Assembly (NCBI GenBank): GCA_048266425.1
Contig: JBLWZN010000016.1
Location: forward strand, 17,938-81,937
DNA: 64,000 bases
Reading direction: 5' to 3'
Source: Cerina sp048266425
GTDB taxonomy: Bacteria > Bacteroidota > Bacteroidia > Flavobacteriales > Flavobacteriaceae
Positions 43,766-52,232 of this stretch are shown piece after piece. A model generated the notes under the pieces. The model had not been told where the DNA came from. It was given only the letters and a program-made list of their open reading frames with translations, and searched no databases. The first letter of the stretch is position 1, and each line of letters opens with the position of its first letter. The translations under genes were made by a program, and so were the position numbers.

Positions 43766-43812
43766 CCTCCCTTCGGACGAAGGGAGGTGGCTCCCGCCTA
43801 AAAAGACGGGAG
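43766..43812. repeat. Intergenic hairpin pair between thrA and thrB
   Basis: CCTCCCTTCG (43766-43775) pairs with CGAAGGGAGG (43778-43787), a near-perfect 10-bp stem. Next to it, CTCCCG (43791-43796) pairs with CGGGAG (43807-43812). A third, weaker GC palindrome is near 43889-43948 (CTCCCC...GGGGAG). These look like dispersed intergenic palindromic elements. No T-run follows, so they are not ordinary terminators. They lie inside a 270-base gap of the thr operon. Confidence 0.65.
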
Positions 43813-43964
43813 ACGGAGGGTTTGAAAGCACAAACCATAGGTATAAAATCGAGGTTGAGCCATATTTGCCAAAGCTTGGGCTATCAAACTCCCCTTTCTC
43901 ATGTCAAAGACGTGATTCATTCCCCCCCCCTTCATCTGAAGAGGGGAGCTTAATAAAATTGATA

Positions 43965-44903
43965 ATGAACACCAACGAAATAAAAATATTCTGTCCCGCA
44001 ACAATCGCCAATGTTTCTTGCGGATTTGATGTCCTGGGATTGGCCTTGGAATCGGTCGGGGATGAGATGGTTGTTAGGAAAACCGCAGAAAAAGGGATAA
44101 GAATCACAAAACTTGAAGGGCAGGACCTGCCCATGGAAACGTTGGAAAACGTGGCCGGAGTGGCCGGTTTGGCCCTATTGTCCGAAGCCGATTACGATGG
44201 TGGCTTTGAAATCGAAATCTATAAAAAGATCAAGGCAGGAAGCGGAATCGGAAGTAGTGCCGCAAGTTCTACGGGGGCCGTCTGGGCGATGAACGAATTG
44301 CTGGGCAAACCCTTCAGTACTTTGGCATTGGTGAAATTTGCCATGGAAGGGGAACGTTTGGCCAGCGGGGTGGCCCATGCCGATAATGTAGCCCCTGCCC
44401 TTTTCGGCGGATTTACGCTGGTCAGAAGCTACGATCCCCTGGATATCGTTCCGATCCATACGCCAAAGGAATTGTTCGCAACCGTGATTCATCCGCAGAT
44501 CGAGGTAAAAACATCGGATTCCCGCAAAATATTGAAGACCAATATTTCCTTGGCAGATGGGATAAAACAATGGGGGAATTTGGGCGGATTGGTGGCCGGA
44601 CTCTTTACGGAGGATTACGACCTTATCGGCCGGTCGTTGGTGGACCACATCGTGGAACCGATCCGATCTATCCTTATACCTGGATTCAATGCCGTTAAGT
44701 CTGAAGCCATTCAAGCAGGGGCATTGGGATGCGGTATTTCCGGTTCAGGGCCATCCATCTTTGCCCTGAGCCAAGGGGAAGACACCGCGATCCAAGTGGC
44801 CGAAGCCATGAGAAAAGTGTATCAAAAAATCGGCATCGATTATGATGTACACGTGTCGAAGGTGAATACCCAAGGGATACGGGTGATTTCCAGTAGGCAA
44901 TAG
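43965..44903 (+). CDS. thrB: Homoserine kinase
   Basis: A 312-residue GHMP kinase. The start is MNTNEIKIFCPATIANVSCG, and the ATP-binding loop KAGSGIGSSAASSTGAVWAM is at about residues 90-110. The C-terminal motif GALGCGISGSGPSIFAL is the third GHMP signature. It phosphorylates homoserine. The frame is open from 43866, but those 33 codons cross a palindromic element and have no homology, so the ATG at 43965 is the start. Confidence 0.96.
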   Translation: MNTNEIKIFCPATIANVSCGFDVLGLALESVGDEMVVRKTAEKGIRITKLEGQDLPMETLENVAGVAGLALLSEADYDGGFEIEIYKKIKAGSGIGSSAASSTGAVWAMNELLGKPFSTLALVKFAMEGERLASGVAHADNVAPALFGGFTLVRSYDPLDIVPIHTPKELFATVIHPQIEVKTSDSRKILKTNISLADGIKQWGNLGGLVAGLFTEDYDLIGRSLVDHIVEPIRSILIPGFNAVKSEAIQAGALGCGISGSGPSIFALSQGEDTAIQVAEAMRKVYQKIGIDYDVHVSKVNTQGIRVISSRQ

Positions 44904-44930
44904 GCCTTGGCAGGGGGCAGGAATGGGTTC

Positions 44931-45070
44931 TAGGCTCAAGGTTCAATGTTGAAAGTTGAAAAAGTGAACAGTGGGCAGTGGCAGTAGGCAGAAAAGGTTC
45001 AAGGTTCAATGTGAAAAAAAGTGAACAGTGGGCAGTGGCAGTAGGCAAAAAAGGTTCAAAGTTTAAGGTT
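44931..45070. repeat. Direct repeat array between thrB and thrC
   Basis: A 30-base sequence is present twice without mismatch, at 44961-44990 and 45018-45047 (57-base period). It contains the words 'gaacagtgggcagtgg' and 'cagtaggca' and is flanked by 'aaggttcaa(tg)' words that occur at least four times. The style (short words from a small set) is shared with other intergenic repeats in this window. No gene or terminator is visible. Confidence 0.85.
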
Positions 45071-45156
45071 TGAGGCTTGAACAAATATCAAACCTGAAGA
45101 ACACCAAACAGAATAACACCAAGCACAATAACATCAAAAAATAAACATCAAACACA

Positions 45157-46455
45157 TTGAATTTCTACAGTCTAAATAACAAAGCGCAATCGGTTTCTTT
45201 CAAGGAGGCCGTGATTCAAGGAATTGCACCGGATCGGGGATTGTATTTTCCCGAAAGCATCACTCCTTTACCCGATTCGTTTTTTGAGGGTATCGAGGCA
45301 CTGTCCCATCAGGAAATCGCCTTTAGGGCCATCCATCAATTTGTAAAGGATGAGATTCCGGATGATATTCTGAAGGATATTCTAAAAGACGTTTTGGATT
45401 TCGACTTCCCAGTGGTAGAAATTGAGGAAAACGTAGCCACCTTAGAACTTTTCCACGGCCCTACCATGGCCTTTAAGGATGTGGGAGCCCGGTTTATGGC
45501 GCGTTGTCTTGGGTATTTTTCTGAAAAAAAAGACACCAATGTCACGGTTTTAGTGGCCACCTCCGGGGATACGGGAGGCGCTGTCGCCAATGGGTTTTTA
45601 GGTGTCCATGGGGTAAAGGTCGTTATTCTTTATCCCAGTGGGAAGGTAAGCGACATTCAAGAAAAACAACTGACCACCTTGGGCCAAAATATTACCGCCC
45701 TGGAAGTAAAAGGCACATTTGATGACTGTCAAGAAATGGTAAAGACCGCATTTTTGGACAGGGAATTATTGGACCATATGAAATTGACCTCCGCCAATTC
45801 TATCAACGTGGCTAGATGGTTGCCCCAAATGTTCTATTTTCTTTTTGCGTACAAGCAGACCAAGGCCATTGGCCGAGACATCGTTTTTTCGGTCCCAAGT
45901 GGTAATTTTGGGAATATTTGTGCCGGGTTGGTAGCACAGCGACTGGGAATGCCGGTTAAGCATTTTGTTGCCGCGACGAACGTAAACGATGTGGTGCCCC
46001 GATATATGCAGACGGGAAAATACACTCCCAAAGCTTCCACTTCCACGGTCTCCAATGCCATGGATGTTGGCGACCCCAGTAATTTCATCCGGATCCGGCA
46101 TTTGTTCCAAGATGATTTTGAAACCCTTGCCAAAACCCTTTCGTCGTATTCCTTTACCGATGCCGAAACCAAGGCGGCAATGCTTAAAATTTTCAAGAAT
46201 GACGGCTATACCCCCGATCCCCATGGAGCCGTTGGCTATTTAGGCCTAAAAAAATATCAAGAATCCCATCTGGAAACGTATGGGATTTTTCTGGAAACTG
46301 CCCATCCCGTAAAATTCTTGGATGTGGTGGAGGAGGTCATTGGAGAATCTCCCGAAATTCCAATGCAAATTCAGAAGGTGATGGATAAAGAGAAAAAATC
46401 CGTTCTTATTGCAACCTACGGTGAATTGAAAAGTTACCTTTTGGAGGCTGACTAA
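45157..46455 (+). CDS. thrC: Threonine synthase
   Basis: A 432-residue PLP enzyme: NFYSLNNKAQSVSFKEAVIQ at the start, the PLP-lysine loop GPTMAFKDVGARF (Lys107), TSGDTGGAVANGF for the phosphate, and NSINVARWLPQM. It converts O-phosphohomoserine to threonine. The start codon is TTG at 45157: no ATG lies between the conserved N-terminus and the preceding stop codons, so a weak start is likely. It is third in the thr operon, 253 bases after thrB across a repeat array. Confidence 0.95.
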   Translation: MNFYSLNNKAQSVSFKEAVIQGIAPDRGLYFPESITPLPDSFFEGIEALSHQEIAFRAIHQFVKDEIPDDILKDILKDVLDFDFPVVEIEENVATLELFHGPTMAFKDVGARFMARCLGYFSEKKDTNVTVLVATSGDTGGAVANGFLGVHGVKVVILYPSGKVSDIQEKQLTTLGQNITALEVKGTFDDCQEMVKTAFLDRELLDHMKLTSANSINVARWLPQMFYFLFAYKQTKAIGRDIVFSVPSGNFGNICAGLVAQRLGMPVKHFVAATNVNDVVPRYMQTGKYTPKASTSTVSNAMDVGDPSNFIRIRHLFQDDFETLAKTLSSYSFTDAETKAAMLKIFKNDGYTPDPHGAVGYLGLKKYQESHLETYGIFLETAHPVKFLDVVEEVIGESPEIPMQIQKVMDKEKKSVLIATYGELKSYLLEAD

Positions 46456-46596
46456 GGTTCTACCAGGCTTTGCGCTTTAGGCTTATCGCTTTATGCTCTT
46501 GCTTATAGCGGATCGGGAACAGCAAATCAGACTTGGGTCTTCACTTTGGGTTAAAGGATTTCCCCATGTATGATATCTTAACAATTATGAACCCGT

Positions 46597-47556
46597 TCAA
46601 TTATAGATCGATCTTACGACCTTATTTTTGATAGGTGGAACGGTCTTTAAATATTCAAAGATATCCCCTGCTTCCTTGTCGGTAAGTTCTGTATAAGGTT
46701 CCATAGGATACGTCAAGGCTTTTTGACCTTGTATCCGGCCATATTTTACTGCCTGAACAAATTCTTCTTTGGTCCATCTTCCTATACCTGTTTCCAAATC
46801 TGGTGTAAGATTAGGTGTTAACATTACCCGACCCTGAAGGTCCAAGGGTTTGTTTCCTCCTCCAAAATAACCTTTGCTCTTAGTGGGGTCCATTGCATTA
46901 TTGGTGGTAAAATCTGCGGAATGACATGCATAACATTCCAAATTATAAGCAAGATATCTACCTGTTTCAACCGCATTGGTCGTATCTGGCATTGCAATCC
47001 GCCGGGTAGGCATTGGTAAAGGTTTAAAGGCAACCCGGCAAAGTATTTTGGTCAACAGGGACGGGGATGAAGGCGTGTTCGGGGTTGGATCAGCAGTAAC
47101 CATCCGATTGCCCGATCTTAAAAAGGAAATCACGGCGTTAATATCGTCATCGGCCATATTGGGTAATTTTGCCATATACGGAGGTGCATATTGCCCATCC
47201 CTTTTTATCCCTGTCCTCAGGAGATAAACTATTTCCCCATCTGTCCAATCGCCAATTCCTTGATTCTTGTCCTGTGTAATATTCATAGAATAAATTTCCC
47301 CAAATTCCGGTGGTGCATCTAACATTCTTTTCCCCGTGAGCTTTCCAGTTTCACGGTTCAAATGACAACCGGCACAAAGAAAAGTAACCAACTTTCGGCC
47401 TCGTTCAATAGATTGAGGGGTACTTTTCACTTGAAATTCAATTTTTTCAATAGAATAGGTCGGAATACCGCTAAAGTTGATGTACAACAGGATTATTCCC
47501 ACCAAGATTATAATAGAGACTACCCCGATCCCTAGAAATTTGAAGAATTTTTTCAT
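46597..47556 (-). CDS. Membrane-anchored di-heme cytochrome c
   Basis: A 319-residue protein with an N-terminal membrane anchor (about residues 7-27), then two c-type heme domains: CAGCH (61-65) and CYACH (208-212). The second domain has TGRYLAYNLECYACHSADFT and TPNLTPDLETGIGRWTKEEF, which is the pattern of cytochromes attached to alcohol/aldehyde or sugar dehydrogenases. Met axial ligands are likely (e.g. PPYMAKLP). It carries electrons in the periplasm. No dehydrogenase is encoded next to it, so its partner is unknown. Confidence 0.9.
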   Translation of the reverse strand: MKKFFKFLGIGVVSIIILVGIILLYINFSGIPTYSIEKIEFQVKSTPQSIERGRKLVTFLCAGCHLNRETGKLTGKRMLDAPPEFGEIYSMNITQDKNQGIGDWTDGEIVYLLRTGIKRDGQYAPPYMAKLPNMADDDINAVISFLRSGNRMVTADPTPNTPSSPSLLTKILCRVAFKPLPMPTRRIAMPDTTNAVETGRYLAYNLECYACHSADFTTNNAMDPTKSKGYFGGGNKPLDLQGRVMLTPNLTPDLETGIGRWTKEEFVQAVKYGRIQGQKALTYPMEPYTELTDKEAGDIFEYLKTVPPIKNKVVRSIYN

Positions 47557-47733
47557 CGTATATGAAAATCAAATCTGAATCCAGATTCGGAAAATTATAC
47601 CCTTAAAATTACAATAAAAGCAAATCTCGAAAAAAAGATTATGAGTAATTTTTTTGCAGCGGGGAGACAAGGCAAAAGATTTACTTACGATGTGTTTAAT
47701 TCCTTGGGAGACAAGGACAAAACTGTGATAGGC

Positions 47734-48771
47734 CTACAGTAGAAACCTATAGTTTACGGATACCAAAATCGATTTTCGATCTCCAATTATCCCAGCTTCG
47801 CTTCGAAGTTGCCAATTTTTGTTGTATTGAAACTGGGCCCCTATAATTCCGTTCCACAATTCCTTTAAATTTTTATCCATTGCATACTTCACGGTTCCAT
47901 TTCCCTCTGCCTTATCGATATTTTCTATAATGGGGGTCAGCACTTTATCTGCAACAATTTTTTCGGCGGTTGTAGCTTCGTTGTCATACCAATCGTAATA
48001 ATCACTTACGATCTGATCCTTTTTCTGAACAAAACCGGGCAGGGCCTCATTGATAGCAATTTGGCCAGACGTCACTCCTTTGGCGTTTACACGCATACCA
48101 CCGGCCCAAAATGTCAGGTTTCTGGCAGGATTATTCTTAAACTTAAAATTCTTCCCAAATCGCAATCCCAAAACATTTACGGGCACGGCTTTATCAAGTA
48201 GTTCCGGTTTGTTCCAAGTGAAATTTGCATCGACCGATGCAAAAAAACCTCCGACAGCAAAACCGCTCATTAATCCAAAGCCAGCGGTAGAGGCACCCTG
48301 CTCTACAACAGAGGTTAGCTTAATCGGGTATACCAAATTCACCTCGGTTTTTAAGTGGGCATATCCAAAGATCCCATACACGTTCAAAAAAGGCAGCACC
48401 CACAAATCGGGCCTTACATTTATTCCATAACTAGTGTTCTCGCTATTTTCAAACTGAATTATTCCCATAGGGGTCAATGGAATATCGGTTTGATCATTCT
48501 TAAATCCAAGCTGAAAATTTTCAATAACAATTCCCTGATTCATCCAGATATAATTGACCATTGCTCCCGCCGGATAGGCCAAGTCTATTCCGCGGTCATA
48601 GGCCTTTTGTCCCAAAATAGGGAACTTATAATCGTATTTTACCTGTTTTAAACTATCCACATATTCCTTATGGATATCCCGCACCAAAGTACCCGGTTGC
48701 GTTTGTGAGATCGCCACCGAGGCCGTCAAAAATGCCAAAAGTGTAAAGAATCTGAGATAAATATTTTTCAT
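47734..48771 (-). CDS. Outer-membrane beta-barrel protein, function unknown
   Basis: A 345-residue protein with a signal peptide (cut near residue 22, AISQTQP). The mature protein has barrel-like strands, for example GINVRPDLWVLPFLNVYGIF, LTFWAGGMRVNAKGV and ILVSVNYRFLL at the C-terminus. It resembles the conserved Bacteroidota OMP family around DUF6588, but I am not certain of the family. It has no clear partner genes; upstream is a 460-base gap. Confidence 0.75.
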   Translation of the reverse strand: MKNIYLRFFTLLAFLTASVAISQTQPGTLVRDIHKEYVDSLKQVKYDYKFPILGQKAYDRGIDLAYPAGAMVNYIWMNQGIVIENFQLGFKNDQTDIPLTPMGIIQFENSENTSYGINVRPDLWVLPFLNVYGIFGYAHLKTEVNLVYPIKLTSVVEQGASTAGFGLMSGFAVGGFFASVDANFTWNKPELLDKAVPVNVLGLRFGKNFKFKNNPARNLTFWAGGMRVNAKGVTSGQIAINEALPGFVQKKDQIVSDYYDWYDNEATTAEKIVADKVLTPIIENIDKAEGNGTVKYAMDKNLKELWNGIIGAQFQYNKNWQLRSEAGIIGDRKSILVSVNYRFLL

Positions 48772-49231
48772 CGTTAACGATTAAGGTTCGAAATTGCCCC
48801 CATTTAAAAGGAAATGGCAATGTATTCTTATATTTCTGGCGAATTTAAGTAAAAAATGACTTATTGCTAACTTGAAATCAAACAATCCCTTGTTTAATGA
48901 TCCTACCCCATATTGGATCCCCGATCCCGTCCTGGTGCGACAAGGAAGAGAATCAAGTGCCGATAAAGGAAGTTTATGTATTTATGATCTTTGTCCAAAA
49001 ATGATCTTGTGGTAAAATTTGGAAAGGAAAGTAAAGGTACTAGGGAAGATGAAGGCAACGATAAAAAAACCTTTATGCCTGTCCTAAAATCTGCCTCCGT
49101 CATGTTCAGGGATTACCTGTATGGTAAGGGCAGACCGTCGAAGCACAGTAAAAAAAACATCTCAGGGGCCATCCCGAAGGATTCATTCCAGCGGGCGCTC
49201 GATGTGACTGTATAATTGTTAAAAATTTACT
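48772..49231. other. Gap with one doubtful small reading frame
   Basis: There are 460 bases without a firm gene. A frame at 48991-49215 (plus strand, TTG start) encodes 74 residues with codon choice partly like real genes (DYLYGKGRPSKHSKKNIS), but it has no homology known to me. Between 48960 and 49015 a short phrase around 'atgatctt' is repeated. I leave it as an open question. Confidence 0.35.
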
Positions 49232-49669
49232 TTAAAACCCAAATGAATCCCCAAATCCCCATCCATTGGGACTGTCGTCCCGGCGTAAGGATTTCTTCCA
49301 CTTGTGATATAGTCTTCGGAAGCTTCTAATTTCATTGCGGAGCAAGTTTAAGTATTCCTTCTCCTTAACCCCATCCATCTCGAGTCCTTTGCAATAGGAC
49401 AGGATATTCCGGGTCATAATGCTAATAAAGGTGGCACTTTTCATACGGGAAGCATGACAGTCCGAATATTCTGCATAAGCTATCTGTTGCGGAATAAGGA
49501 TGGCGTCGGTCAGTAGGGAATCGGCAATGATATCCCTATGGCTGTTAGATTGATATAACTTGAGCAAATCCTTGTTATACGTAACATAGGACGCAATTTC
49601 CCTGCTCATTTTACAGAGATCCAACGCTTTGAGATACAAAGGAACCGAACTTAAATTTTCTTTGGACAT
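49232..49669 (-). CDS. Four-helix-bundle protein, function unknown
   Basis: A 145-residue, mostly alpha-helical protein (KALDLCKMSREIASYVTYNK, then helices to SFRRLYHKWKKSLRR, then a Gly-rich end). The length and the helical repeat suggest the S23-like/'four helix bundle' group (PF05635 type), whose members include the intervening-sequence proteins of rRNA and Avd of diversity-generating retroelements. No retroelement or intervening sequence is nearby, so a cellular role is not known. The frame is complete. Confidence 0.55.
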   Translation of the reverse strand: MSKENLSSVPLYLKALDLCKMSREIASYVTYNKDLLKLYQSNSHRDIIADSLLTDAILIPQQIAYAEYSDCHASRMKSATFISIMTRNILSYCKGLEMDGVKEKEYLNLLRNEIRSFRRLYHKWKKSLRRDDSPNGWGFGDSFGF

Positions 49670-49777
49670 TTTCTTTTCCCACCTATTTTGAATACATAAA
49701 ATTACGGGTAATCTTCGAAAAACATCTTAACATTACATGGCATTTTTGTATATTCGCTAACGAAAAAAAAGTTTTAT

Positions 49778-50242
49778 ATGGATAAAATTTTGGATACGAA
49801 GGTGGATGATTTAAATTGGCGAATCCTGAAAATGCTCCAAAAAAACGCCCGCGAAACCTTTGCAAATATTGGAAGGCAAGTTGGACTTACACCCCCGGCC
49901 GTAGCGGAACGGATCAAGAAAATGGAGGATTTGGGGATTTTATTGGGATATAAGGCAATTGTTTCACACATTCAAGTAGGATATCAATTAAAGGCCATCA
50001 TAACCTTGAGAGCCTTTATGGGCAAATTGAGGCCATTTTTGGAGGCCGTTCCGTCTTTTGACGAAGTTGTCAATTGCTACAGGATCACAGGGAACGAGAA
50101 TATTATTATGGAAGTTGTCCTAAGGGATCAGTTCCATTTGGAGAAGTTTATAGACAAGCTCATACAATATGGTGAGACACGTACCCATATCATTCTCTCG
50201 GAAGTCATTTCCGATTCCCCGATAATGAAAAAGGTGACTTAA
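49778..50242 (+). CDS. Lrp/AsnC family transcriptional regulator
   Basis: A 154-residue regulator: N-terminal winged helix (about 8-62) with RILKMLQKNARETFANIGRQ and VGLTPPAVAERIKKMED, and a C-terminal RAM/AsnC ligand domain (about 70-150) with VVNCYRITGNENIIMEVVLR. It senses amino acids or similar small molecules as an octamer. The target is not clear: the hydrolase-like gene 300 bases downstream in the same orientation and the amino-acid permeases further on are possible. Confidence 0.93.
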   Translation: MDKILDTKVDDLNWRILKMLQKNARETFANIGRQVGLTPPAVAERIKKMEDLGILLGYKAIVSHIQVGYQLKAIITLRAFMGKLRPFLEAVPSFDEVVNCYRITGNENIIMEVVLRDQFHLEKFIDKLIQYGETRTHIILSEVISDSPIMKKVT

Positions 50243-50543
50243 TATTTGCTAAGGGGATTCATTAACCAGTAAAACGGTTGGCGATCAACTTTCCATTTAA
50301 CAGGTCACTTTAACAAACAGAGGGGATGGTACGTATTGAGAGGTCCTCCCTGAGCAACCATAAAAGCAAGTTTGGACCTCGAAAGAATAAGTCCAGAGAA
50401 CTCCTAAATGTGCAATATATATTGGAGGGTCAAGGATGGAATTATATTTCTTAATTTTATTGACCCTATTTTGGTCGGATATTTGATGGTTTTAATATAT
50501 AAAATGAACTGGTTCAAAAAGTTTAATAAACAGTTATAAATAG
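50243..50543. other. Intergenic region upstream of the hydrolase-like gene
   Basis: There are 301 AT-rich bases. I see no gene, promoter consensus or strong hairpin in it. Confidence 0.5.
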
Positions 50544-51956
50544 ATGAAAAAATTTTTATGGGTACTTTTTTTATGGGCATCATTTTATGCAACCGCCCAA
50601 CAAATAGTTCTTAAAAAGGGAAAGGTAATAGATTCCATTTCGGCAGGTTATAATTCAACGGATAATTTTGGGTTATATCTACCCAAAAACTATGAAGCTT
50701 CCCAAAAGTGGCCCGTAGTCTATGTGTTAGATTTGGAGGGTCATGGAATAAATGTCCTACAAGATTATAGGGCTTCGGCCGAAAGGCAGGGTTATATATT
50801 TATTTCAATCAACAATTTAAACGATTCCCTTTCATTAACCGATAATGTGCTGATAGCCAATAAGATAATTAGTGCTATACCTACCATGTTTTCTATAGAT
50901 CCAGCACGGGTTTATACCGTCGGTTTTGCCAAGGGTGCAGCATTGGCGAGCGTTCTTCCCCTTATTATAACCAATGTTCATGGTGTGATTTCCTGCGGAT
51001 CGGACATTGGCAGCACCAAGGTATTGGATTCTAAAAAACGCTTTCAGTACATCGGTATTGTAGGTAAGGGAGATTATAATTATTCCATGATGATACAAAC
51101 TACCAAGGTCTTGGATAAATTAAAGTTCCCTAACCAACTGCTGACGTTTGATGGAGGTCATGAATGGCCACCGGCCGAAAATCTGGAAAAAGCCCTGGAA
51201 ATCCTCACGATATCAACTATGGCCAATGGAAAAATGGTCAAGGACACAACTTATATAAAGTCTACCTACAACACGAACTTGGAAAAGATAAACTCTTTGA
51301 CCAACTCCCTAAAAATGCTTGAGGCAGAGGAACTTATTACAGAATCCGAATCTGTGTACGGGAAGTTGGTTTCATTGGATTCCCTAAAGGACAAGCAAAA
51401 ATGGATCAAAAAGAACAAAGTATACAAAACCCAAAAAAGGAATGAAATTGCTGCCTTGGATAAGGAATCGTTCTCCCGTGTGGACTATGTATATTATCTT
51501 GACGAAGATGTTAACACTTATAATTTAAAAAATCTTGGATGGTGGAACTATCAAATGGATGAGTTAAAAAAGATCATGGCGAGTACCAACAAGATCGAAA
51601 GTCAAATGGGCGAAAGGCTTTACGGATTTGTAAATGCATTGATCGATGAAAATATTAATGAAATAAAAAAGGAAAAAAACTTGGATGAACAGGGACTTCA
51701 GTTTCTTTGGATGCTAAAAACCATCACTGCTCCCAAGGAGTATTCCAATTATCTTAAAATAATCTCAAACAGTGCCAAGAACGATGATTTTGGCACCGCC
51801 CTCTTTTATACGGAGGAACTGTTAAAGCATGGATATACCAACAAAACCGAACTCTACGACCTAAAGGATGCAGCCCTACTCAGAATTACCCCCGAATTTA
51901 ACGAACTCGTTGCCAAATATTTGAAAGATGCGCGGTATGAGCTTCTAATTGATTAG
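50544..51956 (+). CDS. Secreted alpha/beta-hydrolase-fold protein, nucleophile missing
   Basis: A 470-residue exported protein (signal peptide MKKFLWVLFLWASFYATAQ). The first 225 residues follow the esterase/PHB depolymerase-like fold: NFGLYLPKNYEASQKWPVVY, RVYTVGFAKGAALASVLPLI, GHEWPP with the likely His206. The nucleophile elbow G-x-S-x-G is GFAKG (127-131), so Ser is Ala129 and hydrolase activity by the usual mechanism is not expected. Residues about 235-470 form a long helical, TPR-like region with many Lys and Glu. It may be a binding or scaffold protein. Separate frameshifts are not visible. Confidence 0.75.
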   Translation: MKKFLWVLFLWASFYATAQQIVLKKGKVIDSISAGYNSTDNFGLYLPKNYEASQKWPVVYVLDLEGHGINVLQDYRASAERQGYIFISINNLNDSLSLTDNVLIANKIISAIPTMFSIDPARVYTVGFAKGAALASVLPLIITNVHGVISCGSDIGSTKVLDSKKRFQYIGIVGKGDYNYSMMIQTTKVLDKLKFPNQLLTFDGGHEWPPAENLEKALEILTISTMANGKMVKDTTYIKSTYNTNLEKINSLTNSLKMLEAEELITESESVYGKLVSLDSLKDKQKWIKKNKVYKTQKRNEIAALDKESFSRVDYVYYLDEDVNTYNLKNLGWWNYQMDELKKIMASTNKIESQMGERLYGFVNALIDENINEIKKEKNLDEQGLQFLWMLKTITAPKEYSNYLKIISNSAKNDDFGTALFYTEELLKHGYTNKTELYDLKDAALLRITPEFNELVAKYLKDARYELLID

Positions 51957-52232
51957 TTTATATTTCTTCTGATAGGATGTGGATCAATTACGCGCGTCCC
52001 TCTTAGATGGTCTTAGCCAATAGGAAAGGCAGAACCCTGTCCAAACGTCACGTTTAGGTCGAGGGTATCACAATCAAGACTCCCGAAGTTTACGAATTTT
52101 CAAGGGTCATAAACAAGGTCTTTCTGTCTTGGCTCTTGGCTCTAACAACTAGATTCTATGCATTCTGGTTCTTTGCAACCCGTGGTTATCCGACCCCTTC
52201 ACCCGAGCCAGGGACTCGGGGAATTCTATGGA

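Noticed and set aside
44931..45070. CRISPR array
   Set aside because: Only two copies of a 30-base block, a short spacer with further repeated words, and no cas genes.
48991..49215. Small plus-strand gene of 74 codons
   Set aside because: Codon use is partly gene-like but the start is TTG and no family or conserved feature is apparent; kept only as a note in the gap entry.
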